A stretch of 64,000 bases of DNA from Escallonia rubra (GCA_033065855.1 JAVXUO010000239.1:124001-188000), one strand, 5' to 3'; counted from the first letter of the stretch, positions 25,044 to 37,119 are shown. The notes: generated from the letters alone by a model not told the origin. Made by a program: numbers and translations.

Positions 25044-28000
25044 ATGGAAGTCATGCAAGTTCTGCACATGAACAAAGGAGAAGGAGAGACTAGTTATGCA
25101 CAAAACTCAACCGTACAGGTTAGCCTTGCAAAACACCCATTTTCTTCTTTTGGCTCTCTCAAGTTAGATACTTGAGAAACTCCTTACCATCTTCTGTATA
25201 AATTAGTCATTTGCATTGCATTTTCTATGTAAACAAACAAGTTAAATTTCAGCTCATCATCATCTTGTCATGACAGGTGACGCATTTTATACACGCCCAT
25301 CTATCTGTCACAGTAATCCCTTGTAGTGCACATCAATTGGTCAACCCTAGCATTGACAACCATATCTTATTTACAATTAACTTTTATAGTGTTATTTATA
25401 TATTTTTTTGGCAGAGAAATATAATGACTCTGGCGAATTCATTTATTGAAGAAGCACTGGCAGTACTTTTATGCAACAACAATTACCCTGAAAGCATGGG
25501 CATCGCAGATCTTGGTTGCTCATCCGGCCCCAACACCTTGATGCTGGTCTCGGAGGTGATAGGCGCCATATACGCCATCAGCCGCCAAATGGAGCGCCCA
25601 ATGCCGGAGTTAAGAGTGTCCTTGAATGATCTTCCCGGTAACGACTTCAACGACATTTTTGTGTCGTTACCGGCGTTCTATAACAAACTGAAGGAAGAGA
25701 AATTGGGCAGCGGATTCGACCAATGTTTTATATCCGGTGTGCCGGGTTCTTTCTATGGCAGGTTGTTTCCTAGGAGAAGCCTTCACTTTGTGCATTCTTC
25801 TTCCAGTCTCCATTGGCTTTCTCAGGTTTGTTTTTCAAAGGACAACACCCCAAGATGATCCTTTCTGTCATTTTTGCTTGCCATTTCATGAGAATAGCCC
25901 CAAATTTTCAGTGGTGTTCGTAGTCAGGTCATTTACATACTCCAAACAATTTTGGAAACTTCAAAATTTACCCCTTACCTTGTAATGTTCATATCACAAC
26001 TATAGTACCAAAAATTGGTACACATCTAGGAAAAAGATGAACATAACTTGTATCAACTATGATTCTGTACAAACTTGTCGCCTGTTTCACAGTAAAATCT
26101 AATTTTAAGATAATGTCATATTAAAGAATAACTTTCTACCATTTAAGACGTTCGCTCAATGGATCAAAACATGCCAACACCACGTTTGACTTTCTACGTT
26201 CCCTCAGCTACAACGAGTTAGAATCTACTGAACATAGTGTAGGACTGTAGCCTGTAGGAGTTATTGCCATAAACACGATTCATTAAACCTGGTAACAAGT
26301 GCCGTACGAGATTCGTGTCTATTGCTGATACCGATCAGTAGGGGGCCAGAACCATTGTGTCTAAACGCCACTAATTTATAGCCACAACCTACCTCGTACG
26401 TTGATGGTGATTTGATATACCACCAGACATGAATTATTTTTATGTCTTAGTCATGCCAAAAGTAGGATCTATTCTTGTCACTAAAACTTAAATACCAATA
26501 ATTGCATAAGAAGTTCGGGAAGTGCCACTAAAGGTATTTGCTGATAACTTTTGCTAGGTAAAATAGAAATATTGCACGCTACAACCAAAGGTTTTCAACA
26601 AAGGATTTTAAATGTTTTACAGACAAATTAGATTTGCAAAAACCGAAGGGGGACTGACATAAAAAAATGCCACATGAGTTGTTAGTACATATGTTCACTT
26701 TATAAAACGGGAAAAATCTTTACGACGATAGTTATGACTCGATGTACTGAACAATTGTGATCTAACGAGATAGAGGAATATTCAAACGATACAAGATTAA
26801 GATTTTATTATTCTCTCATATCATCTGTTTGCTATATCGCGTTGTCACTATCACCGTTACATTGAAGTTTTTCTCGTTAACTTTCTCCTAATTAAGTGAT
26901 TTATTTCGAGATGTTACGCGAAAACTAGACGGTAGTTCCTTGCTACGGTTACCAAGCAAATGTATTACTAATATCAAATATATGTACGCATGTATTAACA
27001 GGTTCCACCTGCTTTAGACAGCAAGGCTGGCGTAACACTAAACAAAGGGAAGATCTACATATCTAAGACAAGTCCGCTATCAGTTTTGGAGGCGTACCTG
27101 GTACAGTTCCAGAAAGATTTTTCGTTGTTTCTCAGGTCGCGCTCGGAAGAAATGGTCTCTGGTGGACGCATGGTCTTGTCATTCATGGGCAGGAGGATAT
27201 CTGAAGACCCCTCAAATGAGAGGAGTTGCCACCAATGGGAACTTCTATCACATGCTCTAATGAGCATGGTTTCAGAGGTACACCACTGGTATCTCCACCT
27301 GGTCTTTGCTCTTAACTTGTTTCATCCGGCTACAAAGCCCTAAAAATGTATACTTCCTCCCTCACTTAGGAGTAACATGGTATCAGAGTTTTGGTTTGAT
27401 AAAGTTTTGGGTTCAATTCTTCTCGCTTACATATTTGATATCTCTTTATTACAGTACACTTTGCACTCAGTTTATTTGTACATTCCGTGGTGAAGCACTT
27501 TAATTAGTCTCTTCACGTGCAACCGGGGACTTGCACATGAGGGGAGTGCTAAAGCATGATATACATTATTGAACTTACTCTTTAACAATTTAACCTTCTT
27601 TAGCATATGGTAACTTAACACTTAACGAGTTTAATCTATTGGTTTGAAGTTTAACGAACAAGTAACGTCGATAATTGCAGGGCTTTGTTCAAGAAGAAAA
27701 AGTAGATTCCTTTAATGCACCCTACTACGCTCCGTGCCCTGAGGAGCTTGAATCCGAAATAATGAAAGAAGGATCATTCACGGTGGACTGTCTGAAAGCA
27801 TTTGAAGTTGATTGGGATGGAGGCTCCTCGAGCAGTCATGAGGCTGAGAACTGTACCAAGTCGGAAACCCTAACAAGTGGGCAACGAGTGGCCAAGACGA
27901 TAAGAGCCGTGGTGGAGTCCATGCTCGAAAGTCACTTTGGCAAAGAGATCATGGATGAGTTGTTCAGAAGATACGCTCTGCTCGTTGATGATTACTTTTC

Positions 28001-28055
28001 CAAGACTAGACCCAAGTACGTTAACTTGGTGATCTCTATAACTAAAAAGGGGTAA
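25044..28055 (+). CDS. SABATH methyltransferase A, jasmonate O-methyltransferase-like, four exons
   Basis: Exons: 25044-25118, 25415-25825, 27002-27277, 27681-28055; all junctions GT-AG, phase 0; 378 residues, normal for the family. The protein starts [19 protein letters not shown]. The S-adenosylmethionine site DLGCSSGPN is at 57-65, followed by [11 protein letters not shown] (94-104), [18 protein letters not shown] and [10 protein letters not shown] (153-162). Later come [33 protein letters not shown] and MDELFRRY. In salicylate/benzoate enzymes the substrate pocket reads SSYSLMWLSQ; the Ser and His here match the Arabidopsis jasmonate methyltransferase, so methyl jasmonate synthesis from jasmonate is the best guess. 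Gln25, a substrate-contact position, is kept. A TATA box and conserved upstream block precede it. Intron 3 holds a TRIM fragment absent from copy B. Family is certain; substrate is inferred. Confidence 0.92.
27369..27618 (+). mobile_element. TRIM-type LTR fragment in intron 3 of gene A
   Basis: This 250-bp insertion is missing from intron 3 of copy B, where the surrounding bases align. It is flanked by CACTTA on both sides (27363-27368 and 27619-27624). Inside are a tRNA-primer-like stretch and a stretch matching the internal part of the TRIM at 16039-16251. The right end resembles that element's terminal repeat. It post-dates the gene duplication. Confidence 0.6.
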
Positions 28056-28850
28056 ATGTAGCGATACTGATTCGTATATGTTGATGTATCAAACATAATT
28101 ATCCAGCAGCTGAACTCCATTCGACGGAAATCTATACGTTCTTAGGGATGTTATGAGTCTTGCTGCCTTCTCGAGCTTTCTGTACAAATTTTATTTTTAT
28201 GAGACCAAAAGAGTAACATCAAAAATCAGATTGTGCTTTTCATATGCTAATTGCGAGCACCCAACTCAAATGCATGCTCAAAAAATAAGAAAATTCTACC
28301 ATGTATGATCGATGTGAGACTTAACAGTATCAGTAACGGAACAAACATTTGGCTTCAAACCTTTTGAATAAGTAGTACAATTTACTGGCTAGGAGGCATG
28401 GACTAGCTAGGTCGCTCTTTTTGAGACAATTCGCTCCCCAACGATATATAGTACCGATGCAGTAGGTCTTGGCAAGCACGCCTTTTGCTTCTCTCAATTT
28501 ATACTACTAGAGAAGCGAAAACTCCATACAATACCTTTCTTTGCTTATAACATTATTATTACTAGGTTATATGACCAAAAATAAAAGACACCACTTTGTC
28601 AGAATTTAAAAAGAAATGTATATGTAACTGATGTGCCATTTACTTGTAGAGTTTAAAGAAGGTTTTAAATATCATTTAAACTCAATACAAGAAAGGAATG
28701 TACGTGACATAGCCAAGTTATTATAGTAATAAGACATTATGGTTCACAGTAAATCTTCCAAAAACCATGTTATCATCTGGGTATACTTATTATCTAATAA
28801 ACAGAAATACATACACTCGTTACAAAAAAAAAGGGAGGGGGGGTTAGGCA

Positions 28851-31625
28851 ACACTAGAAAAGTGTCGCCAAGTATAGTAAAAGTGTCGCAAAGTGATTTC
28901 CCGACACTTTATCTGTTAGACCCCTCATATTTAAATACTTAAAAAATAAAAATAAATAAAATAAGAGAGTTTGGGACGTAATGGGTATTTTGAAATCCTA
29001 TTTGTTTTAGCAATATAAATATATATGTTTTAGATGTCTGATAATTACGTACATTCATAGGAGCACACCAAAGTTCAGAAGAACCTTCAAAGAATCCCTA
29101 GGAAGAAACTTCTTGGGATTTTAAAATTTGCTTGAGGGCTTTTGATACAATTGAATTGAGAAGATCAAATTTTGGGTTTAATCACGATCAGAGGTAAGGG
29201 ATTACTTTTTGAAAAATTTGAATCGGCGTTAGATCGACCATCCGTTTAATGATTTAGCTGTATCAATTGTTGGATTTAGTTGTATCGATTTTTGTGTCAT
29301 CATCGTCGACTGAAAACTCCGTATGGCTGTTTTGATTTCAGTAATATCACTATGCAGGGTTGAAATTTTTTGATGAATTGATATCTAGATTGTCGTGTAG
29401 CATTTTTCTGGTAATGGTCATTGTATTATTATCAAAAAATGTGTACAATCATGTGCAGTTTATCAATCTTGCTTAACTATCCTATTTAGTGTACATTTAC
29501 ATAGAACAAAACCACAGTTCAACTTAAGATGCCATAGCCAACTTTCCGTTATCACATAGCTTTATGTTGATGTTGTGTCCTGGTACTCTCTTACGGCCTC
29601 TAACACACCACTGTATCCATGTTTTGATCAATTGCACAGGGGTGTGCTCCCTGTTGTTCTTTTGTTGCTTGAATACTCTTTCATTCATTTCTCACGGGAT
29701 CATATACACAGTGACTGCCATTCCCAAATTTTGAGCTTAGCTTTATAAAGCTTTTGTCGTGTAGCATTGTATAGTCTTGGCCGAATTTTTTTGATATCTC
29801 TTGTCAGTCTAATCTTTCGTGCCTACACACTGCTTTACTCCCAATCCTTTGTCTAACGCCCCTGTACTGTGTTAAAGAAAACTTTACACATTATAATGGG
29901 TTGTCAAAGTCTAGACTCACCGTTGAACCTATAGCTTGCAGGCTAGGTGATGATTATTTTTAACCATTGTTCCTTTTGTTAACAATATGATTCTCAAGTA
30001 CTGTTGCTTTCTTCTCCTTTTTCTTTGTGTCAAGTCATCGAGGCTTTATGGCTATGTGTTCTCTCTTATTTTAATCATTCCAAATTCAACCTACTCCTCA
30101 TCATAGATTTAGTTACCTTAAATCCAACTGTCCAATTCAGTTTTAATGCTAAAGTCATGAAAACCCATCCCATCTTCTTTGAATTTCAGCCGTGTAATAT
30201 ATCTATGCGGCACACCATGTGTCACCTTTTGTTACTTATTTTTACTCGTTCATTATTCGATCGCTACAGACTTATACGAACATTAATTCGAGTCACATTA
30301 CCGTCGTTGAACTCGTCTTTTCGTCCTTCTCGATTTGTGTTTCAAATATAACTGAAAGATTTATTTGGTACTTTCGATAGGATTATGATACTCCACTTGA
30401 ATTGCGGGTTATCTTTGCTTATTTTCTTTGCTTATGTCTTCACCATATTGCATGGGGTAACTTATGACGACATTTAGCGCGAGCCTTAGGCCGCTAAGTG
30501 TATCCAACTATAAATTTGCATCATCTAGGTGACTTTTGATGTCTTGCCTAATTTATTGGATATATGTGTAGCGTGCTTGGTGAGTCATGTCACAGTATAT
30601 GTGACTTTTCTGTTTCTGACTTACCCACGTGGATTGAAACGTGGGCTAGCTCAGCGTGATGAGCTAGAGATCGCGATCTTATTTTCTGAACCCGGTTTCA
30701 CGTGTCAGTGATGACATGTGTGACCTTATTCTGAATGTCTCTCTAGTGTTTGTTTCTATAGAAAAATATATTTTGACATTTCGAAATTCTTTCGTATAAC
30801 TGTTCCGTTAAAAATTCTGTATGTCCGCAATTTCATTTTTCTCGGATATTTTGTATTCTTTTTGGTTGGTCCGTTGAGTGACCTTACTGAGCATTTGACT
30901 CACTTCCTTATGAGGCGATCAGTAAAAATGGGACTGGATTGCAGGGCTAGCTGTGCGATTGAGAGCTAACAATTTTATATCAGAGTCAGTATTAGTAGTA
31001 GTTTAGTTTTGCATTTAGTTTGGTTATTTTTAGAAAGTACAATAGGAGGACCTATGTGGATTTGGAATTTATTTTGGAATTCCGTGTCGGATTAATTTGG
31101 ATTTTATAAATGCTTTAGGCAGCTATGACATTTATTAATGTATCTTTGGGATTAATTATTACATATTCTGAATAACCACTTGGAAAGACTTTTTGATATT
31201 TTGAGGTTTTGACTTTGTTTATTTGATATTAACGCTCAGAAAATTCGGGGCGTTACATTATCAACGTTTTTCTTAAGTGTCACAAATTCTTCCGTCGCAA
31301 ATTTCTTGATACTCTTTGGACACGTCGGCCATAAAGTTACGACACTTTTGTGCGACACTTTCAAGTGTCTCTTATGTAGTCAATAGCCAACTTAGTTATA
31401 CGACACTTAAAAAAAAATGTCGCTAATTTAGCGACGCTTATACAAAAAAGGCAATTTTTATTTGGCGATATTATCATAGAAATGTCGTTAAAATAGCGAC
31501 ACTTCCATTTGGTGCCAGTTTTGTTTAGTGGCATTATCTAGGAATGCTTCTGTTAAAGAGCGGCATAATCTTTGAAATGTCACTAAGATATTATGCTAAA
31601 TTAACGACATTTCATATATATATAT
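28851..31625. mobile_element. CACTA-like element remnant, right end replaced by a Mutator-like insertion
   Basis: The left end reads CACTAGAAAAGTGTCGCC and is followed by repeated AGTGTCG / CGACACTT motifs. The last 370 bp (31257-31625) are again rich in the same subterminal motifs (GTCGCTAA, GCGACACTT) in both orientations. The expected TAGTG terminus is not found: the sequence runs into the Mutator-like element at 31626. The middle contains an intron-like stretch (a CAGAGGTAAGGG donor near 29190) and a CGGGGCGTTACA motif at 31246-31257 that resembles the end of a Ty3-type LTR, so another old insertion may be nested inside. No transposase was recognised. Confidence 0.5.
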
Positions 31626-32644
31626 GAGAGTTGATCCGTTGACCGCGCGAGTAACTTGGGCTAAGTTGCCCGCGCAATCTGGCCGTTCATACGGGATCTG
31701 TGGACGGTCCAGATCATTTTTTTATATTTTTTTAAGTCTGTCCGTCCCATAATGTTGCGGACGATTTTTTTGACAAAAATACCCACGAGAAGTACACTAC
31801 AGTGCTCATCCGCTACACAAGGCACTAGTCTTCTCTTTCTCTAGTTAATGTTCTGATTTTTTCTCTTTCTCTCTCCTTTCTCTCGTTAATGTTCTGACTT
31901 TTTCTTTCTATTTCTCTCTCTGTTCTCTCGCCACTTTTTGTTTTCTCTCTCATCATCTTCTCCCCTCCTTTCTTATGTGCATGGGTCATTAGCGGTTTCC
32001 TTCAGCAGTTGGTTCAGGCCACCGTTGTGGCGGCCCTTCGACCTCTATCTGCGTACCTCCACCTCATTATGCCGGCTCAACAACCACCCCGAACCACCGG
32101 ACTTGCCACCGCACTGCTACCCACCTTCAAACTCGCATTACTGCTACCCACCACACAATCCTTCTACACCCACCACCACTGTCAACTCTGCCAATCCAAT
32201 CTACACACCGAAACCGCAATAAACAGAACCACCTTCTTGAGATCAACAACCAAACCCATAAAACGTAACCACTCCCATAAACCCCAAAGATCCAAAGAGA
32301 TAAAGACTGATAATGAGTGTGAAAAGTGGCTATTCGAAAATTAAAATGATGGGGCATCTTGGCTTGTTTGGGGGCTTTAATTAAGTTTTGTTGTCTATAC
32401 TTGCTTCTTAATTGTGGGTACGGGTTTGGATCAAGAAGAAAACGAAGAAGGTGATTGTAAGGGCAGTTAAAGGTAGTAGTGGTGATGAAGAGGTGGTGAG
32501 AATTCTGAGATTGAACTTGAACTGGAAAAAAAAAGGACTAACTTCAGTCGTGTAATTCTCTTTTCTCTCACCCATAATGATTACGGCTTATTTCAGTGTC
32601 AAGACATGATTTTCCATTTTAAGTTCCTCCGAAAAAGTGCTTTA

Positions 32645-32675
<31 letters not shown>

Positions 32676-32968
32676 AGAGAACAAAAAGTGGTGGGAGAAA
32701 AGAGAGAAAGAAAAAAGGTCAGAACATTAATAAGAGAAAGGAGAGAGAAAGACAAGACTAGTGCCCTATTCGTCCGCTACATAGTGTAGCAGACGAGCAC
32801 TATAGTGTACGGCTCGAGGGTATTTTTTGTCAAAAAATCGTTTGCTACGTTTTTGGCGGACGGACTTAAAAAAAGAAAGATTTGGACCGTCCACAGATCA
32901 CGTATGGATGGCCAGATCGTGCGGACAACTTAGTTCAAGTTGTATGTGCGGTCAACGGATCAACTCCG
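31626..32968. mobile_element. Mutator-like element with ~320-bp terminal inverted repeats
   Basis: Left GAGAGTTGATCCGTTGACC and right (reverse complement) CGGAGTTGATCCGTTGACC start long arms that keep pairing for roughly 320 bp (31626-31950 and 32640-32968), including GATCTGTGGACGGTCCA and CTCTCTTTCT-rich parts. A 9-bp duplication TATATATAT flanks both ends (31617-31625, 32969-32977), the length expected for Mutator; because it is AT repeat, it is weaker proof. The unique centre (about 31950-32640) is proline/histidine-codon rich in two frames and may be captured host sequence, but I recognise no gene. Confidence 0.75.
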
Positions 32969-32977
32969 TATATATAT

Positions 32978-33066
32978 TTATATATATATAGAGAGAGAGA
33001 GAGAGAGATAAAACACGTGCTTCACAAGGGAAATGCGTGTGTTGTCTCTTTGGCAAAGATCCTCTC
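32978..33066 (+). repeat. Duplication unit C, left remnant
   Basis: After an AT and GA run (32991-33009), the sequence ACACGTGCTTCACAAGGGAA to CAAAGATCCTCTC matches unit A near 22900-22950 and unit B near 38810-38860. It is interrupted by the hAT at 33067 and continues at 38253. It is evidence for a third, partial copy of the upstream block. Confidence 0.75.
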
Positions 33067-33734
33067 TAGGAATGGCAATAGGGTGGGTCAGATTCGGATT
33101 TTATAAAATTTGTACCCACCCCAGTACCCCTGAAACCCTGCCCCACCCCGCCACCGGGTCATGAAAATGTAATACCATAATCAGCGGCGGAGCCAGGAAT
33201 TTGCTCCATGGGGTTCTAAAAATAAGTAACATCACAACCACCATCTAGTCTAGGCGCCCGCGCGCCGAGTAAAATAAACAAACAAAACTTGTCGATCTTT
33301 GCATTATATGTCTCATGGTAACATTCACCTCGGCCAGAGAATTATAAGAACCAACTTATTTACACTCTGTCTGTCTGAAATAGAAATTAAGTAGCTTCGT
33401 GTAGTCAGCTTTCACGGAAACATTCATTTGACTTCTTCATATTGTGAAGTTAACAAACAAAGCCAGCTAGCTTGTCAAATAGATTTGCCATATTGTGCCT
33501 AGCCATTAGGCTAGGTGTTACCTATGTACGCCCCATGTACACCCATGTATAATCACAGGAAACTCCAAACAGTAAACCCCATGTACACATGCCAAGCCAC
33601 AAAGCCTTAACAAATAGAGTATATGACACTTTTTTGTTGACGTCATCGTGTAATTCTACTAATCAGTAATCAAGAACCCACAAACATATCATCTATCATC
33701 TCACAACACTCCATAATCAAGAATCCACACACAT

Positions 33735-33950
33735 GTGCTTTCCCAAGTATTATGTCTAATAGTAGTTCTCTCACTAGCTCTATCTTCATCATCATCACCA
33801 CCTTCACTCACTGAAGCAATAGAGGCTTTACACACACGTTTAAACACCCAAAGGTCATCTCCATCGATACAAGAATATAAAGCCAAAGCTGTTCTTCATA
33901 GGCTGCTTCCTACTCAGTCTTTCAGCTTTGGATTCAAGATTGTCTCAAAG
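33735..33950 (+). pseudogene. Captured alpha-N-acetylglucosaminidase (NAGLU) first-exon fragment
   Basis: The frame reads a hydrophobic leader, then EAIEALHTRLNTQRSSPSIQ, KAKAVLHRLLPTQSFSFGFK and IVSK, ending at AAG followed by GTATCC, a proper splice donor. This matches the N-terminus of plant NAGLU (signal peptide, AIEALLxRLxxxRSSPSVQ, AAKAVLxRLLPTHxxSFxFKI), the lysosome/vacuole-type glycosidase CYL1. No second exon follows, only transposon sequence. The leader's start Met is not clearly in frame (an ATG at 33733 is in another frame). I read it as a piece of a host gene carried inside the hAT. Confidence 0.65.
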
Positions 33951-34960
33951 GTATCCATATCAGTTCTTGGTGTCTCAAAGGTGTTCCCAACCTATTCTAG
34001 TCGTTCCCAAGGGCCCAATATGGGTCCTATTTCACGCGAACACGTCGACATTGTCAACAGTCAATTTTCCAACGCATTGAACCGGTCAAAATGCGCGCGC
34101 CCAAGTCACATGCATTTTTTGCTCCACGCGCCTCGTGCGTGGCTTAGGCACAATTTAGTTCGCATCAACGTGACTCACGCTAGCACGTTCGTCACACCGA
34201 AACCACCCAAGAACCTTTTCACCAAAAACATCGGCCGACGGCGGCACACTTGAAGCAACGGGGTCAAGGGGCAAATGGCCTTGGCCAGCCCCAGGGGGTC
34301 GGCCTCGGCCTTGCCCATGCCTAGAGGGTCGGCATCGGCCTCCAGGAGGGGTTGGCCTTGGCCATTTTCCCCCGATGGTTCACCCCTTTGTGCAACCCTA
34401 TTTTTGTACTTTTTTCACTTCGTACGTGACTTTGGCACCTTGTTCGTCATGTAGGTACGATTCACGTCGACACGCTCGTCATAATGCAACTTTTGGATTT
34501 GTCATTGCCCATCAAAACACCTACCGTCGGCGTGCTTAAAGTTCACCGAGAGGGGGGAGTGGCCTTGGGCTCCTTCATGGGAGTTGGCCATTTGGCCTTG
34601 GCCTCCCCAGGGGGTCGGCCTCGGCCTTCTAGGGGCCTTGGCCTTCCCCCCACTTTTGGCCTCTGGTCCTCCCCCCTGGCGCACTTGTTTTCTTGAGCCT
34701 TTGCACCTCCGCGATGTTTACGGACGTTCGTACATCAACCTCGCAACATCCATCGTACATCAACCTCACAACGTTTGTCGCCCGTGATCGCGCACCACTT
34801 CCGCGATGCCCGTCGCCCAAAGTCGCACGCTACCACCAAATGACCCGTCGTCGACGACCGCATATCATCGCTCCCAACATTGTCATTACTATATGTTACA
34901 TTCATTATTTTGTTATAACAAGCACACTCAACTCATGCCCCATCTCTGTGACACCTGACG

Positions 34961-35300
34961 CGCGCCCGTGCGCCATTCTCATCATACGTGCCCCCGACAC
35001 CAAGTATTGCTCCGCGATGTTCGTCGCCGCGCCCGTGCGCCATTCTCATCATACGTGCCCCCAGCACCAAGTATTGCTCCGCGACGTTCGTCACCGCGCC
35101 ACTTTCATAACTTGTGCCCCCGGCACCAAGTATTGCTCTGCGAAGTTCGTCACCGTGCCACTTTCATAACATGTGCCCAGTATTGTCTCTACGACGTTCG
35201 TCGCCGCGCCCGTGCGCCACTTCCATGACATGTGCCCACGATTGTCTCCGCGACGTTCGTTGCCGTGCCCGTGTGCCACTTTCATAACATGTGCCCCCGC
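34961..35300. repeat. Minisatellite, ~67-bp period, GC-rich
   Basis: About four to five diverging units begin CGCGCCCGTGCGCCA and contain CATACGTGCCCCC, CACCAAGTATTG and CGATGTTCGTCGCC. The first two starts, 34961 and 35028, are 67 bp apart. Later units shorten. Confidence 0.85.
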
Positions 35301-35360
35301 ACCAGGTATTGTCTCGTGCTGTAGGCATCGATCCCATGCGCCACAATCATATTACATGCT

Positions 35361-35830
35361 ACCGGGATGGGCTCACAACCTTAAAGCCATCGCCATTTCG
35401 ATCACGGGGGGCTCCGGCCCTCGCACCGGGGTGGGCTCACAACCTTAAAGCCATCGCCATCTCAACCTCGGGGGGCTCCAGCCCTCGCACCGGGATGGGC
35501 TCACAACCTTAAAGCCATCGACGTCTGAATCTCGGGGGGCTCCGGCCCTCGCACTGGGATGGGCTCACACCCTTAAAGCCATCGCCGTCTCAGTCACGGG
35601 GGGCTCTGGCCCTCGCAGCGGGATGAAATCACAACCTTATAGTCATCCCCGCCACGGGATGGGCTCACAACCTTAAAGTCATTGCCGACACAATCACGGG
35701 GGGCTCCAGCATGAGGACCCCTCGCAGCGGGATGGACTCACAACCTTATAGTCATCACCGCCACGGGATGAGCTCACAACCTTAAAGTCATCGCCGTCAT
35801 AATCATGGGGGGTTTCGGCATGAGGACCCC
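35361..35830. repeat. Minisatellite, 64-bp period
   Basis: Unit starts at 35361, 35425, 35489, 35553 and 35617 are exactly 64 bp apart. The units contain GGGATGGGCTCACAACCTTA, AAGCCATCG and ACGGGGGGCTCCGGCCCTCGC. Shorter, diverged units continue to about 35830. Confidence 0.92.
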
Positions 35831-35839
35831 TCGTAGCGG

Positions 35840-36660
35840 ACTCTGAGCACTGAGCTACAAGCATGTCCACTCATGTTATTGTTGATCGTCGACACCACCA
35901 GGACAATGACCCACGGGTCACTCCGGGATGGGATCAGGTCCTTGGAGGGCATCGCGCCTAGTCCGCCTGGCAGTTGGCTATAGGGGCAACCCTCACCACT
36001 ATCAGGTTATCTATGCGTCTCTTGACGTATCTTATGGGATTCAGTAAGGGCTTAGACTGATGGCTAGAGCAACGGGCTTACTCTGATCATGCTACCGCGG
36101 TATGGTCAGTCTTCTCAGACTGGTAGAGCGACGCTGTGTGGGGCAGGCAACGCGAATTTAAGAACCGGCAGTCCAACGGAGAACCGATATTTTGGGACCC
36201 CCTGGTGACGACATGTGGAACTTTATGACATAAGCACACTGTTTCCTATAAATAGTGAACTTTATGACTCAAAAGGGACTTATTCTTCATTCTCACAAAA
36301 TTATTTTCTCACTCTAGAATTTGGGAGCTCTTGGATTCTAGTGAGAGAAAGACAAATTGGACATAACTTTGGATCGTAACATTGGACCCGACTCGGACCC
36401 TGACTTGGACTGTCGACTGCCGACCCTGTTCGTCTCAGCCTTGCCTTTACAGCACTACCCCTCCTCACGGCCTATCTGGGAAGCCTTGCTCTCTGCCCTT
36501 ACTCTGCCCTCACTGTCTCTCGCTTTGCATACTTGGAAGATGACTCGGACTGCAGCCTTTGTGGCACCTCCACGTAGGTACGAACCCACTTTCCTTGGCA
36601 TCAAAAGGTATCCATACTGTTTACGACATCTCATGGGATTCAGGCAGATATGAAAACAGT
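35840..36660. other. Unassigned stretch with promoter-like sequence inside the inner hAT
   Basis: CCTATAAATAG near 36245 lies upstream of a leader-like, pyrimidine-rich region ending GAATTTGGGAGCTCTTGG. A TTATGGGATTCAG(T/G) motif occurs at about 36030 and again near 36632 (CTCATGGGATTCAGG). This could be the remnant of an LTR or simply captured promoter DNA; I cannot decide. Confidence 0.3.
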
Positions 36661-36683
36661 TTAGATGAGCTAACAAGATGAAC

Positions 36684-36893
36684 TTAAGATGCATTCTTTT
36701 CAACTAAAACATTGGGAGAACCTAAAACAAAATCCAGAAATTTTCTTCCACCCCCATTTTCACAATTTCCTTCAAAAATTACAGAATCACTAATCCCATC
36801 CCAATTCCTGACACCTCTAGACATCATCATCAAACACATAGCAACTTCTTCCTCTGTTGCGTTAATTTCCCTTTTAAAGCATGATATGCCCAT
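36684..36893 (-). pseudogene. Captured fragment resembling a ZAT-type C2H2 zinc-finger gene
   Basis: The minus frame contains ATEEEVAMCLMMMSRGVRNW, followed by an acidic/Asn-rich stretch. EEDVAxxLMMLSR is a short conserved segment upstream of the second finger in ZAT1/4/9-type plant repressors. No QALGGH finger is present, so this is only a piece, and the match rests on that one motif. Confidence 0.4.
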
Positions 36894-37119
36894 TGTAAGT
36901 GTTAATCAAATTACTACCACACCTGGACGTTATAAGGACAACAATTGGAATTTGGGAAAGCAACAAAGAGTAATCAAAAAATTGACGGAATCTCAATCGA
37001 CAATCTGAAATATTCAATTAACGATTTGAAATGCGCAATCAACAATCTAAATGCTCAATTAGGAAAGCAAATCATCAATTAAGAATTTGAAAAATGCGTA
37101 CCTAAAACACCGATCGTCG

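Larger units (their letters stand above)
22464..28620 (+). repeat. Tandem duplication unit A (contains methyltransferase gene A)
   Basis: This 6.2-kb block aligns by eye, in order, with unit B at 38435-44448. Shared landmarks run from GATATT(C)TAGCTTAACTTT at the left edge, through the upstream region, promoter, four exons and introns, to a common 3' flank ending near TTTGTCA(A/G)AATTTAAAA. Differences are mostly small indels plus three larger ones: an 80-bp tandem repeat near 24130-24310 and a C-run near 24590 in A, and a TRIM fragment in intron 3 of A. Confidence 0.9.

Noticed and set aside
31246-31257. CGGGGCGTTACA as the end of a Ty3-type LTR
   Set aside because: The motif is typical, but I could not find the other end or a second repeat, so no element is annotated; only noted in the CACTA-like entry.
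34484-35512. Overlapping Cys/His/Arg-rich frames in the inner hAT
   Set aside because: They follow the GC-rich minisatellites; repeats, not genes, explain the open frames.
34961-35830. Possible CRISPR-like array because of regular spacing
   Set aside because: Units are directly adjacent, diverged, 64-67 bp long and lie inside a plant transposon; this is a minisatellite.
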